The notes: generated by a model from the letters alone, not told the origin. Counted from the stretch's first letter, positions 16,010-24,534 are shown. The stretch is 64,000 bases of DNA from Streptomyces sp. CB02366 (GCF_001905905.1 NZ_LIVT01000002.1:496001-560000), one strand, 5' to 3'. A program made the numbers and translations.

Positions 16010-16774
16010 CTACTCGCGTACCTCGATGCCCTTCGGCTCCAGCTGCCGCAGCACCGGCTCGCGGGTGGCGAACAGGGTGCCGAGCACGGGAGCCCAGGTC
16101 CGGCGGTCGGTGAGGCGCAGCCCCTCCCAGACCGTGACCTGGTTGGCCGTGAGGACGGGCTTGCCGATCAGCTCTTCCAGCTCGGGGACGTACGCGGCGG
16201 TGTGCAGGGCGGTGTCGGGCACCAGCACCACCTCCGCGTCCGGGTGGTCCGCCTCCCGCACCAGCCGCTTCACCGCGTCCGGGCCCCAGGAACCGGCCTC
16301 GGCGGCCGAACCGGCCCCGCCGGACGCGGTCGCCACCACCTCGACGCCCGCCGACGCCAGGAACGCGGCGAAGAGGCCGGTGACGTCCTGCGGGTAGGGC
16401 GCGGCGACGGCGACCCGGGAGGCCCCCACCTCCCGCACCGCGTGGACGAAGCCGACGGAGGTGCTGGAGGCGGGCAGGCCGGCCGTCCGGGCGAGCGTGG
16501 CGATCTGCTCGTGGGCACCCTCCCAGCCCTGCCCGAAGCTGCCGCCGCTGGAGGCCCACACCAGCGCCTCGGCCCCGGCGAGCCGCAGTTCCTCGACGCC
16601 TTCGGCGAGCCGGGCGGCCTCGCCCTGCGCGCGTAGGGCGTCGGGGCGGTAGGCGTCCTCGCCGGCCCCGGTGGAGAAGAGGGGCAGCCGGATGTCGGTG
16701 TCGAGCAGGATCTCGGTCCGCGGGAAGTCGTCCTCGGCTGCGTGGCCCGGGTAGAGAAGTCCTACGGTCGTCAT
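16010..16774 (-). CDS. Maleate isomerase / arylmalonate decarboxylase-family protein lacking cysteine
   Basis: 254 residues with the fold signatures of the Asp/Glu racemase superfamily branch that includes maleate cis-trans isomerase: [56 protein letters not shown] and [16 protein letters not shown]. In characterised members the second segment reads CTSGSF and its Cys is catalytic. Here it is ASSGGSF, and no cysteine occurs anywhere in the protein. The classical thiol chemistry is therefore impossible; it may use another mechanism or have lost activity. ATG 16774 has AGGAAGG six bases upstream. Confidence 0.75.
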   Translation of the reverse strand: MTTVGLLYPGHAAEDDFPRTEILLDTDIRLPLFSTGAGEDAYRPDALRAQGEAARLAEGVEELRLAGAEALVWASSGGSFGQGWEGAHEQIATLARTAGLPASSTSVGFVHAVREVGASRVAVAAPYPQDVTGLFAAFLASAGVEVVATASGGAGSAAEAGSWGPDAVKRLVREADHPDAEVVLVPDTALHTAAYVPELEELIGKPVLTANQVTVWEGLRLTDRRTWAPVLGTLFATREPVLRQLEPKGIEVRE

Positions 16775-17125
16775 GTCCACCCTTCCTGTGCGTCGGCGGC
16801 TCGCCGCGCGGCGGGCGGCCCCTCGCGGGCTCGCGGCGCGGCCCTCCGGTCGGTCCGGCGGCCATGACCGCGCGACCGGTCACGCGTGCCCCGACCTGTT
16901 CCCAGTATTCCCCCGCGAGCCCGCCGGGGCGCGCGGCCGGCCCCGGTGTGCGCGGCCGTTCCCCGCGCCCCCGGGGCTCGCGGCCGGTGCTCGCGGCCGG
17001 GCCTCGTTGACGCCGGGGCGGGCTGCTGGAAGCGTGGGCGGTCGTCACGCCGGTGCGTCCGCCACGCCCGTACGCGCCTCCCGCCCGTCCACCACGTCCG
17101 TTCCGCCGCGGAGGGCCGCCCGCCG
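16775..17125. promoter_or_regulatory. Divergent intergenic region, about 350 bp
   Basis: The region separates the minus-strand isomerase-like gene from the plus-strand dehydrogenase gene. It is uniformly GC-rich. I see no RNA gene, repeat or credible small gene and could not choose promoters. Confidence 0.5.
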
Positions 17126-18175
17126 ATGCCGCAACCCGTGCTGCTCGTCCTCGACGCCGACCCGTCCCCGCGGCTCGGCCGGCTGACCGGCCGGGCAGAG
17201 GTGCGGTACGCGGACGCCCGCACGCTCGCCGGGCTGCTCCCGGACGCCGACGCGCTGCTGGTGTGGGACGCCGGGTCGGACGCGGTACGGGCGGCCTGGC
17301 CGGGGCCGGGGCACCGGCCGCGCTGGGTGCACACGGCCGGTGTGGACGTGGAGCGGGTGCTCTGCCCGGAGCTGGTCGCCTCCGACACCGTGCTGACCAA
17401 CGCGCGGGGCGTCTTCGAGCGCGCGGTCGCGGAGCAGGTGGCGGGGCTGGTGCTCGCCTTCGCCCAGGACCTCCCCGGCGCTCTGGAGCTCCAGCGGCAG
17501 CGCAACAGCCGCCCCCGCAGGGGCCGTCAGGTCGCCGGGACGCGAGCGGTGGTGGTCGGCGCCGGTCCCGTCGGCCGGGAGATCACCCGCCTGCTCCACG
17601 GGCTGGGGGTGACCGTCGCCCTGGTGGGGCGGACCGCCCGGCGCACCGTCCACGGGGTGGCGGACCTGGACCCGCTGGCGGCGCGGGCGGACTGGGTGGT
17701 CGGGGCCGTCCCGCTGACCGGGGGGACACGCGGGATGTTCGACCGCCGTTTCTTCGGTCTGCTCCAGCCCTCGGCGCACTTCGTCCACGTGGGGCGCGCG
17801 GCGTGCGTGGTGCGGGCCGATCTGGCGGACGCGCTGGAGCGCCGCTGGTTCGCGGGCGCGGCGCTCGACGTGTCCGAGGACGAACCGCCGGGCGGCGAGG
17901 ACCCGTGGTGGGACGTGCCGGGGCTGCTGGTCGCGCCGCGCCCGAGCGGGGACGCGGCGGGGTGGCGCGACCGGCTGAGCGAGCGGTTCGTCGCCCTGTA
18001 CGAACGGTGGGAGCGGGGCGAGCCGTTGCCGGACGCGGTCGACAAGGAACGCGGCTACGTCCCCTCCCCCGACCTCTCCGGGGGCTCCGGCAGCCCCCTG
18101 GCCCTCCCCCCTCCCCCGCCGGGCGGCCCGATCGCCCCGCCGGACGGTCCGGGCGCCCCGCCGGTCAGCGGGTGA
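17126..18175 (+). CDS. D-2-hydroxyacid dehydrogenase-like protein with altered active site
   Basis: 349 residues. The NAD-binding glycine loop is VVVGAGPVGREITRLL and the family segments LPLTGGTRGMFDRRFF-like, HFVHVGRAACVV, LERRWFAGAALDVSEDEP are present. The usual catalytic set is Arg (in NxxRGxxV), Glu (in DVxxxEP) and His (in PH). Here the Arg and Glu regions are kept, but the last motif reads LVAPRPSG, so the catalytic His position is Arg. The C-terminal 35 residues are Pro/Gly-rich. It may be a weak or redirected oxidoreductase. ATG 17126 has GGAGGG nine bases before. Its end overlaps the converging gene by 11 bases. Confidence 0.75.
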   Translation: MPQPVLLVLDADPSPRLGRLTGRAEVRYADARTLAGLLPDADALLVWDAGSDAVRAAWPGPGHRPRWVHTAGVDVERVLCPELVASDTVLTNARGVFERAVAEQVAGLVLAFAQDLPGALELQRQRNSRPRRGRQVAGTRAVVVGAGPVGREITRLLHGLGVTVALVGRTARRTVHGVADLDPLAARADWVVGAVPLTGGTRGMFDRRFFGLLQPSAHFVHVGRAACVVRADLADALERRWFAGAALDVSEDEPPGGEDPWWDVPGLLVAPRPSGDAAGWRDRLSERFVALYERWERGEPLPDAVDKERGYVPSPDLSGGSGSPLALPPPPPGGPIAPPDGPGAPPVSG

Positions 18176-18633
18176 GCGGCGCGGCGCGGGTGATGAACGC
18201 CTCGATCGCCTCCCCCGCCCCGACGTGCAGCGCGTCGTGCCCCTCCTGGTCCCGGGCGGTCGAGATGTCCCGGACGCGCTCGTACGCCAGCTCGGCGGCG
18301 CGGACCGCCTCCGGGTCGTCGGTGAGGAGTTTGACCCGGTAGAGCGTCTGCCGGGCGGCGGTCCGCAGCCGGTGGGCCTCGTCGCGCGCCTCGACGAACG
18401 CCTCCGCTCCGCCCCCCCTGCCCCCTGCGGTACCAGCGGCCCGCCTGCCCGTGCCGGTACTCCTCCGCCGCCGCGGCGAACGCGCTGTAGGCGGCGGTGC
18501 GTTCCTGCCGCAGCGCCTCCGAGCGCGCGAACCGTTCGGTGCGCGCGGCGGCCAGCCGCTGGAAGAGATGCGTGACCACGGCCCCCAGGAGCGTGCCCCC
18601 GACCGCCACGACGCTTGCCCATATCGCAACCAT
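18165..18633 (-). pseudogene. Membrane-anchored hypothetical protein gene with a frameshift
   Basis: The start at ATG 18633 gives a hydrophobic anchor (ASVVAVGGTLLGAVVTHLF) and a helical segment (TERFARSEALRQERTAAYSA) to about GQAGRWYRRG. Coding sense then jumps to another frame, continuing AFVEARDEAHRLRTAARQTLYRVKLLTDDPEAV and ending LTR at 18165. The switch lies near 18411-18426, where a run of seven C, then TG, then five C occurs. Read as one gene it would give about 155 residues of a common Streptomyces family. It may be a real frameshift, a slippage site or a sequencing error in the homopolymer. Confidence 0.65.
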
Positions 18634-18737
18634 GGCGCCAGCTGATCACAGAAGTGGCTGATGCGGAGTCATGAACGGGCGTGCCGGGGGAACACGGACC
18701 GCGCATCCCCGGTCGCCCGCCCCGCGCTCCGGGCACG

Positions 18738-18752
18738 GGAAGGTCACCTTCC
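18738..18752. promoter_or_regulatory. Inverted repeat upstream of ehuB
   Basis: GGAAGG, three bases (TCA), CCTTCC, about 105 bases before the ehuB start. It is a possible operator for the transporter operon; the binding protein is unknown, and the IclR regulator encoded downstream is a candidate. Confidence 0.4.
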
Positions 18753-18855
18753 GGCCACTGTTGGGTTACATGCCCCCGGGTTCCTGCTGAGACGTACGGG
18801 ATCGGGCAGGCGCTCACCCTGTCCGGACTGTTCGACCTCCAGGAGACTGCGAACC

Positions 18856-19758
18856 ATGGCTGAATTCCCGAACCTGTCCCGCCGGGGCTTCCTCAACGGA
18901 ACGGCGGCCGTGGGCGGCCTCCTCGTCGTTCCCGGCCTGCTCACCGCGTGCAGCAAGACCGATTCCGGCTCCGCGACGGGCGAGGGCGCCCTGGACAAGC
19001 TCCGCAAGCAGGGCTTCGTCCGGGTGGCGTACGCCAACGAGGCCCCGTACGGGTACCTGGAGGGCGAGGAGTTGAAGGGCGAGGCCCCGACGCTGCACCG
19101 GGAGATCTTCAAGGCCCTGGGGGTGGACGAGCTGAAGCCCACGCTCTCCGAGTGGGACGGGCTGATCCCCGGACTCCAGGCCGGGAAGTACGACGTGGTG
19201 AGCGCGGGCATGGCGATCACCCCGGAGCGCTGCGGCAACGCGATCTTCTCCGAACCGGAGTTCATCTCGCCGACCGCCCTGATGGTGAGGAAGGGCAACC
19301 CGAAGAAGGTCACCGACCTGGCTTCCGCGAAGGAGGCGGGGATCACCGTGGGCGTCATGTCCGGTGCGGTCGAGGGGAGTTACGCCAAGGGCGCGGGCAT
19401 ACCCGAGGAGAGGATCAAGACGCTGCAGAAGCCGCAGGACGGGGCCGACGCCGTCAAGGGCGGCCGGATCGACGCCTTCCTCCTCACCGGCATCTCGCTG
19501 CGCTGGCTGGCGAAGACCAATCCGGACACCGAGGTCACCGAGGCGTTCGTGCCGAAGCTGGACGGCAAGGAGCAGTTCTCTCCCGGCGGCGCGGTGTTCC
19601 GCAAGGGCAACGAGGACCTGCGGGACTCCTTCAACCGCGAGTTGAAGAAGATCGTCTCCGACCGTTCGCGCTATGTGCAGCTGCTGGAGCCGTACGGGTT
19701 CGGGGAGACGGAGATCCCGCCCGCCGACCTGAAGACGGCTGATCTGTGCAAGGGCTGA
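18856..19758 (+). CDS. ehuB: ABC transporter substrate-binding lipoprotein, ectoine/hydroxyectoine type (EhuB)
   Basis: 300 residues. The N-terminus has a Tat motif SRRGFLN followed by a lipobox ending LLTAC, so it is a lipid-anchored binding protein. The mature part is a family-3 amino-acid-type binding protein: GFVRVAYANEAPYGYL, EWDGLIPGLQAGKYDVVSAGMAITPERC, GITVGVMSGAVEGSYA, GGRIDAFLLTGISLRWL. The ITPERC wording and overall match are characteristic of EhuB, but no ectoine degradation genes are present, so another compatible solute or amino acid is possible. ATG 18856 has AGGAGACT upstream. It is the first gene of a four-gene operon. Confidence 0.82.
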   Translation: MAEFPNLSRRGFLNGTAAVGGLLVVPGLLTACSKTDSGSATGEGALDKLRKQGFVRVAYANEAPYGYLEGEELKGEAPTLHREIFKALGVDELKPTLSEWDGLIPGLQAGKYDVVSAGMAITPERCGNAIFSEPEFISPTALMVRKGNPKKVTDLASAKEAGITVGVMSGAVEGSYAKGAGIPEERIKTLQKPQDGADAVKGGRIDAFLLTGISLRWLAKTNPDTEVTEAFVPKLDGKEQFSPGGAVFRKGNEDLRDSFNRELKKIVSDRSRYVQLLEPYGFGETEIPPADLKTADLCKG

Positions 19759-19774
19759 CGGGGCGGGCGCGCGC

Positions 19775-20506
19775 ATGAGTGATTTCCTCTCCCTCCTCGT
19801 CGAGGAGTTCCCCCGCGTCCGCTCCGGCCTGTGGGTGACCCTCCAGGCCACGGTCCTGGGCGCGCTGCTGGCCGGGGCGCTGGCCTTCGCGCTCGGGCTG
19901 GCGGCGGGCAGCGGGCTGCTGCTGGTCCGGGGGGCCTCCCGGGTGGTCGTGGAGTTCTTCCGGGGCACCTCCCTCTACATCCAGCTGTTCTGGCTCTACT
20001 ACGCGATGCCGTTGCTGACCGGCTACGAACTGACCCCCGTCGTCTGCGGGGTGGTGGCGTTCGGCCTCAACTTCGGCGCGTACGGGGCCGAAGTGGTGCG
20101 GGGCGCGGTCAACTCGGTACCGCGCGGGCAGTACGAGGCCGCCGTCGCGCTCAACCTCAGTCCGGCCAGGCGGTTGTGGAAGGTGATCCTGCCGCAGGCC
20201 TGGGTGCAGATGATCCCGAGCTTCACCAACCTGCTGATCCAGCTGCTGAAGGCGACCCCGCTGCTGTGGCTGATCTCGGCCGCCGATCTGATGACGGTGG
20301 TCCAGCAGCTGCGCGACCGCACCGGTGAGACCCTGACCGCCTATCTGACCCTGCTGGCCGCCTACTTCGTGCTGGCGTACGCCCTGACGATGCTGATGAA
20401 TCTGCTGGAGCGGAGCGCCAAGCGGCGGCTCGGCCTGGACACCGGCGCGAAGAGCCTGTTCAAGAGCCGCAGCGCGTCCACGACCGCCGTGGGAGGTACC
20501 CGGTGA
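19775..20506 (+). CDS. ehuC: ABC transporter permease EhuC
   Basis: 243 residues, an inner-membrane permease of the His/Glu/Gln family. Hydrophobic helices fill residues 20-220. The conserved cytoplasmic loop that contacts the ATPase is GQYEAAVALNLSPARRLWKVILPQAW (EAA motif). FFRGTSLYIQLFWLYYAMP is the family's second-helix signature. The start follows ehuB by 16 bases, and the last codons overlap the ehuD start by 4 bases (GTGA), so translation is coupled. The C-terminal 25 residues are a basic tail. Confidence 0.85.
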   Translation: MSDFLSLLVEEFPRVRSGLWVTLQATVLGALLAGALAFALGLAAGSGLLLVRGASRVVVEFFRGTSLYIQLFWLYYAMPLLTGYELTPVVCGVVAFGLNFGAYGAEVVRGAVNSVPRGQYEAAVALNLSPARRLWKVILPQAWVQMIPSFTNLLIQLLKATPLLWLISAADLMTVVQQLRDRTGETLTAYLTLLAAYFVLAYALTMLMNLLERSAKRRLGLDTGAKSLFKSRSASTTAVGGTR

Positions 20507-21144
20507 ACGGCTTCGACTGGAACGCCGTCGGGGAGTCGCTGCCCCTCCTCCTGGAGGGGTTCGAGGTCACCCTGCTCGCCACGGTGCTCGGCACCCTGGT
20601 GGCCGCCGTGCTGGGGCTGGTCGTCGCGATGGCCGGCCGCGCGCCCAGCAGGTTCGTCACGGTCCCGGTGCGCGTCGTCACGGAGTTCGTCCGCTCCACC
20701 CCGCTGCTGGTGCAACTGGTGGGAGCGGCGGCCCTGTTCAACACGGTGGAGCCGCTGTACACCGGCATCGCCGTGCTGGGGGTCCACTACGCCGCGTACA
20801 CCTCCGAGGTCTACCGGGCGGGGATCGACGGCGTGCCGAAGGGCCAGTGGGAGGCGTGCCGCGCGCTGTCGCTGTCGCCCCGGCGGACCTGGCAGGCCGT
20901 GATCCTGCCGCAGGCGGTGCGCAACGTGCTGCCCGCGCTCGGGAACTACGCGATCTCGATGTTCAAGGAGACCCCGTTCCTCGCCGTGATCACGGTGCAG
21001 GAGATGGTCTTCGAAGCCCGGAAGTACGGGGCCGACCACTTCGCGTACACCGAGGTGTTCACCCTCGCGGGCCTGGTCTTCCTGGTCGCGAGCTACCCCA
21101 CGTCGCTGCTGATGAGAAAGCTGGAGAAGCGCCTTGGCCACTGA
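20503..21144 (+). CDS. ehuD: ABC transporter permease EhuD
   Basis: 213 residues, second permease of the pair. Signatures are FVRSTPLLVQLVGAAALF, GVHYAAYTSEVYRAGIDGVPKGQWEA and the EAA loop ACRALSLSPRRTWQAVILPQAV, and five hydrophobic segments are seen. It starts at GTG 20503 within the ehuC stop and ends 11 bases into ehuA. It would form a heterodimer with EhuC. Confidence 0.85.
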   Translation: MNGFDWNAVGESLPLLLEGFEVTLLATVLGTLVAAVLGLVVAMAGRAPSRFVTVPVRVVTEFVRSTPLLVQLVGAAALFNTVEPLYTGIAVLGVHYAAYTSEVYRAGIDGVPKGQWEACRALSLSPRRTWQAVILPQAVRNVLPALGNYAISMFKETPFLAVITVQEMVFEARKYGADHFAYTEVFTLAGLVFLVASYPTSLLMRKLEKRLGH

Positions 21145-21991
21145 ACCCCTCCCCCTGAAGAAGACGGAGTCGCCGGGGCCGGCCGCCGCTCCCGTGGACG
21201 CCCCCCCGGTCGCGGCGCGCACGGGTGAGCCGCTGGTGCGGTTCGACAAGGTGGTCAAGCGCTACGGCGACCATGTGGTCCTGGACGAGCTGGACTTCAC
21301 CGTGGGCCGGGGCGAGCACGTCACCCTGATCGGGCCCAGCGGCTCGGGCAAGACCACGATCCTGCGGCTGCTGATGACGCTGGAGAAGGTCAGCGGCGGC
21401 GTGATCTGGGTCGACGGCTCCCCGCTGTCCCACGTCCGCGCCCCGGACGGTTCGCTCAAGCCGGCGGGCGAGAAGCAGCTGCGCGCGTCCCGGAAGAAGA
21501 TCGGGATGGTCTTCCAGCAGTTCAACCTCTTCCCGAACATGACGGTGGTCCAGAACATCACCGAGGCGCCGGTCAGCGTGCTCGGCAGGAGCCGGGAGGA
21601 GGCCGAGGTCCGGGCGCGGGAGCTGCTGGAGCTGGTGGGGCTCTCCGCCAAGGTCGACGCCCACCCCTCGCAGCTCTCCGGCGGGCAGCAGCAGCGGGTC
21701 GCCATCGCCCGCGCGCTCGCCATGGAACCGGAGATCCTGCTGCTGGACGAGGTGACGTCGGCGCTCGACCCGGAGCTGGTGGCGGGCGTGCTGGAGCTGC
21801 TGGGGGACATCGTCCGCACCACCGACATCACCATGCTCTGCGTGACCCACGAGATGAACTTCGCCCGGGACGTCTCGGAGAAGGTCCTGATGTTCGACGC
21901 GGGGCGGGTCGTGGAGTCCGGGCCGCCGGAGAAAATCTTCTCCGATCCGTCCCACGAACGTACGCGCGCCTTCCTCAACGCGGTGCTGTGA
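21134..21991 (+). CDS. ehuA: ABC transporter ATPase EhuA
   Basis: 285 residues, TTG start at 21134 with GAGAAG upstream inside the end of ehuD. Walker A is GPSGSGKTT, the signature is LSGGQQQRVAIARALAM, Walker B is ILLLDEVTSALDP, and the switch His is in CVTHEMNFARDVSEKVLMF. It is a typical polar-amino-acid importer ATPase with a short extra N-terminal tail of 30 residues. It energises EhuCD at the membrane. Confidence 0.87.
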   Translation: MATEPLPLKKTESPGPAAAPVDAPPVAARTGEPLVRFDKVVKRYGDHVVLDELDFTVGRGEHVTLIGPSGSGKTTILRLLMTLEKVSGGVIWVDGSPLSHVRAPDGSLKPAGEKQLRASRKKIGMVFQQFNLFPNMTVVQNITEAPVSVLGRSREEAEVRARELLELVGLSAKVDAHPSQLSGGQQQRVAIARALAMEPEILLLDEVTSALDPELVAGVLELLGDIVRTTDITMLCVTHEMNFARDVSEKVLMFDAGRVVESGPPEKIFSDPSHERTRAFLNAVL

Positions 21992-22032
21992 CCTCGCCGT
22001 TGACCCCGCACCCATGACAGTGGCATATGCCG

Positions 22033-22073
22033 GACGGGCGCGCCCCAGCTGGTGAGTCCGGGGCGCGCCCGTC
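22033..22073 (+). terminator. Terminator of the ehu operon
   Basis: A 14-bp perfect stem, GACGGGCGCGCCCC (22033-22046) with GGGGCGCGCCCGTC (22060-22073), starts 42 bases after the ehuA stop. It lacks a T-run, as is usual in Streptomyces. Confidence 0.8.
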
Positions 22074-22158
22074 CCCTCGCCGACGGGCGCCCCGCCGACG
22101 GGTTCCGGGGACTATCGTGGGCCGGAAGCTTGCGGTCACAACCTGGTAGGGGGACACC

Positions 22159-22917
22159 GTGGCGTTGAAGCCCGAGCCGACCGCGCCGTTCCACTCGGTG
22201 CAGTACGCCCTGCGCGTGCTGGAGGCGGTCTCCCGGCACGGCGAGGGCGTGACCGGCGCCCAGATCTCCCGCGAGACCGGGCTGCCGACCGGCCGGCTCG
22301 CCCCGCTGCTCCTCACCCTGCGCCGTGAGGGCTACGTGGAGCAGGTCGGGGACGGCGCGTACGTCGTCGGCGCCTCGCTGCTGCTGCTCGGTTCCGGGGC
22401 CGCCCGCCGCCAGGCCCTGGAGGGCCGCCTCCAGAACGCCCTGGCCGAGCTGCGCGACTCCATCGGCGCGGCGGTCTACCTCAGCCGCTACGTCGACGGC
22501 GAGGTCAGCGTGGTCCAGGTGGCGGACGGGCCGCTCACCCCGGCGGTCAACGAATGGGTGGACTTCCGCTCCTCCGCGCACGCCAGCGCCGCCGGGAAGT
22601 GCCTGCTGGCCCAGCTCGACCACGACGGGCGGCGGGACCACGTCTCCCGGCACCGGACGGTCCGGCTCACCTCCCGGACGATCACCGACGAGAAGGTCCT
22701 CTTCGCCCAGCTCGACGCCCAGGCGGCCACGGTCCCGGTGCTGGACCTCCAGGAGTACGCGGTGGGCACGGTCTGCGCGGCCGTGCCGCTGACGGCCGGC
22801 TCCTCGGCGGGGTGCCTCGCCCTGTCGCTGCCGGTCGCGGACGTGCACCGGCTGCGGGCGGCGGCCGAGACGCTGAGCCGGCGGGCGGCGCCGGTGCTGC
22901 TGTCGCTCGCGCTGTAG
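22159..22917 (+). CDS. IclR-family transcriptional regulator
   Basis: 252 residues. The winged helix is at residues 10-70 (SVQYALRVLEAVSRHGEGVTGAQISRETGLP, then RLAPLLLTLRREGYVEQ), followed by an IclR ligand domain with IGAAVYLSRYVDGEV, FRSSAHASAAGKCLLAQL, YAVGTVCAAVPLT. It starts at GTG 22159 behind GTAGGGGG. It lies directly downstream of the ehu operon, separated by its terminator, and is a reasonable candidate for controlling it; the effector is unknown. Confidence 0.85.
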   Translation: MALKPEPTAPFHSVQYALRVLEAVSRHGEGVTGAQISRETGLPTGRLAPLLLTLRREGYVEQVGDGAYVVGASLLLLGSGAARRQALEGRLQNALAELRDSIGAAVYLSRYVDGEVSVVQVADGPLTPAVNEWVDFRSSAHASAAGKCLLAQLDHDGRRDHVSRHRTVRLTSRTITDEKVLFAQLDAQAATVPVLDLQEYAVGTVCAAVPLTAGSSAGCLALSLPVADVHRLRAAAETLSRRAAPVLLSLAL

Positions 22918-22957
22918 CGGCCGGGCCCGGTGGAGCACCGGCGGTAACCTCGCCGCC

Positions 22958-23521
22958 ATGTACGCACCGATCGCCGCGCTGAACCTCCTCAAGGAGTTCG
23001 AGGACGGTGCCCACGAATACTTCGCACCCGAGTTCGAGCTGATCCCCTTCGGCGAGGACGACGGCGGCTATCCGCAGCTCTCCGACCGCATCCGGCCCTT
23101 CGCGCAGGCCACCGGCTCCGGCTCGACGTACGCGGTCTGGCTGCGGGACGGACGGGAGGACCTCGCCACGCTGCCGGTGCTCTTCCTCGCCTCCGAGGGC
23201 GGCGTCCACGTCGTCGCCCGCGACCTGCCCGAGCTGCTGCGCGTCCTCGCCTCGGGCTGGACGCCGATGGGCGGCTGGGGCGGTGTGCACTACGCCGACG
23301 AGCGCGAGGAGGCGGACGGGGACGGGGACGCGTACGACCCGTGTCCGGCGAACCCGGCGTTCCGGGCATGGCTGCGCGACCGCTTCGGCCTGGAGGCCGC
23401 GGAGGACCCCAACGTGATCGTCCGGTCGGCCGCCGACGAGCTGTGGGAGCCGTTCGCCGCCTGGATCGGGCCGTTGATCCCGGACGCGGTGAGCGGGCGG
23501 GGGCCCGCAGGAGAGAGGTAG
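22958..23521 (+). CDS. Hypothetical protein, possibly SMI1/KNR4 (SUKH)-like
   Basis: 187 residues, acidic (many Asp and Glu), no signal peptide. Features are LKEFEDGAHEYFAPEFELIPFGEDDGGYP, GSTYAVWLRDGREDLATLPVLFLASEGG and VVARDLPELLRVLASG. The last two resemble the strand pattern of SMI1/KNR4 proteins, some of which are immunity proteins, but the match is by eye only. It lies just upstream of the second tRNA-Lys. ATG 22958 has GGCGGTAA upstream, a weak site. Confidence 0.55.
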   Translation: MYAPIAALNLLKEFEDGAHEYFAPEFELIPFGEDDGGYPQLSDRIRPFAQATGSGSTYAVWLRDGREDLATLPVLFLASEGGVHVVARDLPELLRVLASGWTPMGGWGGVHYADEREEADGDGDAYDPCPANPAFRAWLRDRFGLEAAEDPNVIVRSAADELWEPFAAWIGPLIPDAVSGRGPAGER

Positions 23522-23600
23522 GCCCTTTCGTCCGAAGGGCGGGGAGGCGTGCCGGAGGGGCCCTCGGAGGCGGGTGTCATCAGCACCCCCGGGGACCAGG

Positions 23601-23606
23601 TATTAT
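23601..23606 (+). promoter_or_regulatory. -10 element of the second tRNA-Lys
   Basis: TATTAT, 20 bases before the mature tRNA, followed by the shared GTCAGCAG leader. This is the closest to consensus of the three copies. Confidence 0.65.
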
Positions 23607-23620
23607 TTTCGAGTCAGCAG

Positions 23621-23694
23621 GCGCCGTTAGCTCAGTTGGTTAGAGCAGCTGACTCTTAATCAGCGGGTCCGGGGTTCGAGTCCCTGACGGCGCA
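23621..23694 (+). tRNA. tRNA-Lys (CTT), copy 2
   Basis: Identical over 74 bases to the copy at 10892, including anticodon CTT and no encoded CCA. Confidence 0.97.
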
Positions 23695-23701
23695 CGACAC
23701 C

Positions 23702-23736
23702 CAGTGGGCGGTCTCCTTCACGGAGACCGCCCACTG
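23702..23736 (+). terminator. Terminator of the second tRNA-Lys
   Basis: A 15-bp perfect stem with 5-base loop: 23702-23716 pairs with 23722-23736 (CAGTGGGCGGTCTCC and its complement). Confidence 0.85.
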
Positions 23737-23766
23737 TGCTTTCCCCCTCGACCGTCCGGCGATGAA

Positions 23767-23789
23767 GGAGCACGGTGGGGCCGTGCTTC
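23767..23789 (-). terminator. Probable terminator of the LPMO gene
   Basis: A stem of AGCACGG with CCGTGCT around TGGGG, about 65 bases beyond the lpmP stop. A second perfect 18-bp palindrome, GGTCGTCGCGCGACGACC (23813-23830), lies between it and the gene. Confidence 0.55.
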
Positions 23790-23852
23790 AGGGCGGGCCG
23801 GTGGTCACCCGTGGTCGTCGCGCGACGACCGGAGGAGCGCCTGGCTCCGGAA

Positions 23853-24443
23853 TCAGAACTTGACGTCGGAGCAGGCGTAGAACGCGTTGGTGGTGTCCGC
23901 GACGTTCCAGACGGCGAGAATGACGTGCTTGCCGCTCTTCTGGGTGGGGATCGTGCCCTGGTGGGTCAGGGTGGACGGCGGCTGCCGGTTGCCGTAGGGC
24001 ACCGTCATGAACGGCTGCGATTCGAGCGCGGCCCGGGTGAGCGGCTTGGTGGAGTCCCAGCCGTCCTTGGTGATGTAGTAGCGGAAGTCGCTGGTGGCGT
24101 GGCGGGCGGTGAACTGCCAGCGGAAGCTGTAGCCCTGCCCGCCGGTGACCTGGGTGGCGGGCCAGTTGCCGCCACGCGGGTCGTCGAGCTGGGCGAACTG
24201 CCCGTTGCCACCGGAACAGATCTTGCCGTCCGCCGGTCCTGCCGCCGGGAAGCCCTTGGGCCCCTCGACGCTCTGCGGCTCCCACTGGATGTTGCCGCAG
24301 CCGGTCACCGTGCCGTTGGCACAGAGCTTCTGGCGGCTGATCGGGGAGTCCGTGTAACCGTGGCTGCTGGCGCTGGTGGTCGCGAGCACCGAGACGCCCG
24401 CTATCGCGAGGCCGATCACGGCCGCGCTTGCCTTTTTCCGCAT
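23853..24443 (-). CDS. lpmP: AA10 lytic polysaccharide monooxygenase
   Basis: 196 residues. A signal peptide ends before His28 (SASS|HGYTDSP), which would become the N-terminal copper-binding His of the histidine brace; the second His is in FTARHATSDFRYY. The whole mature protein is one AA10 catalytic domain without a carbohydrate-binding module. Six cysteines, including LCANGTVTGCG and the last in YACSDVKF, should form disulfides. It oxidatively cleaves chitin or a related beta-glycan outside the cell. In S. coelicolor the LPMO gene next to cslA-glxA (SCO2833, lpmP) is tied to hyphal-tip glycan deposition. A DasR-like operator lies upstream. ATG 24443 has GAGGAGCGA upstream. Confidence 0.9.
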   Translation of the reverse strand: MRKKASAAVIGLAIAGVSVLATTSASSHGYTDSPISRQKLCANGTVTGCGNIQWEPQSVEGPKGFPAAGPADGKICSGGNGQFAQLDDPRGGNWPATQVTGGQGYSFRWQFTARHATSDFRYYITKDGWDSTKPLTRAALESQPFMTVPYGNRQPPSTLTHQGTIPTQKSGKHVILAVWNVADTTNAFYACSDVKF

Positions 24444-24534
24444 GGGCTGTCGCTCCTCTAGAACGTGGGGGAGGTTCCATGAGCATTGCTCGACTGCTGC
24501 GCGCTTGGTACGGGGTGCTGTGCATGCGGGGTAC

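Noticed and set aside
22958..23521. Toxin-immunity assignment for the SUKH-like protein
   Set aside because: No toxin or secretion gene adjoins it and the SUKH resemblance is weak, so only a cautious family note was given.
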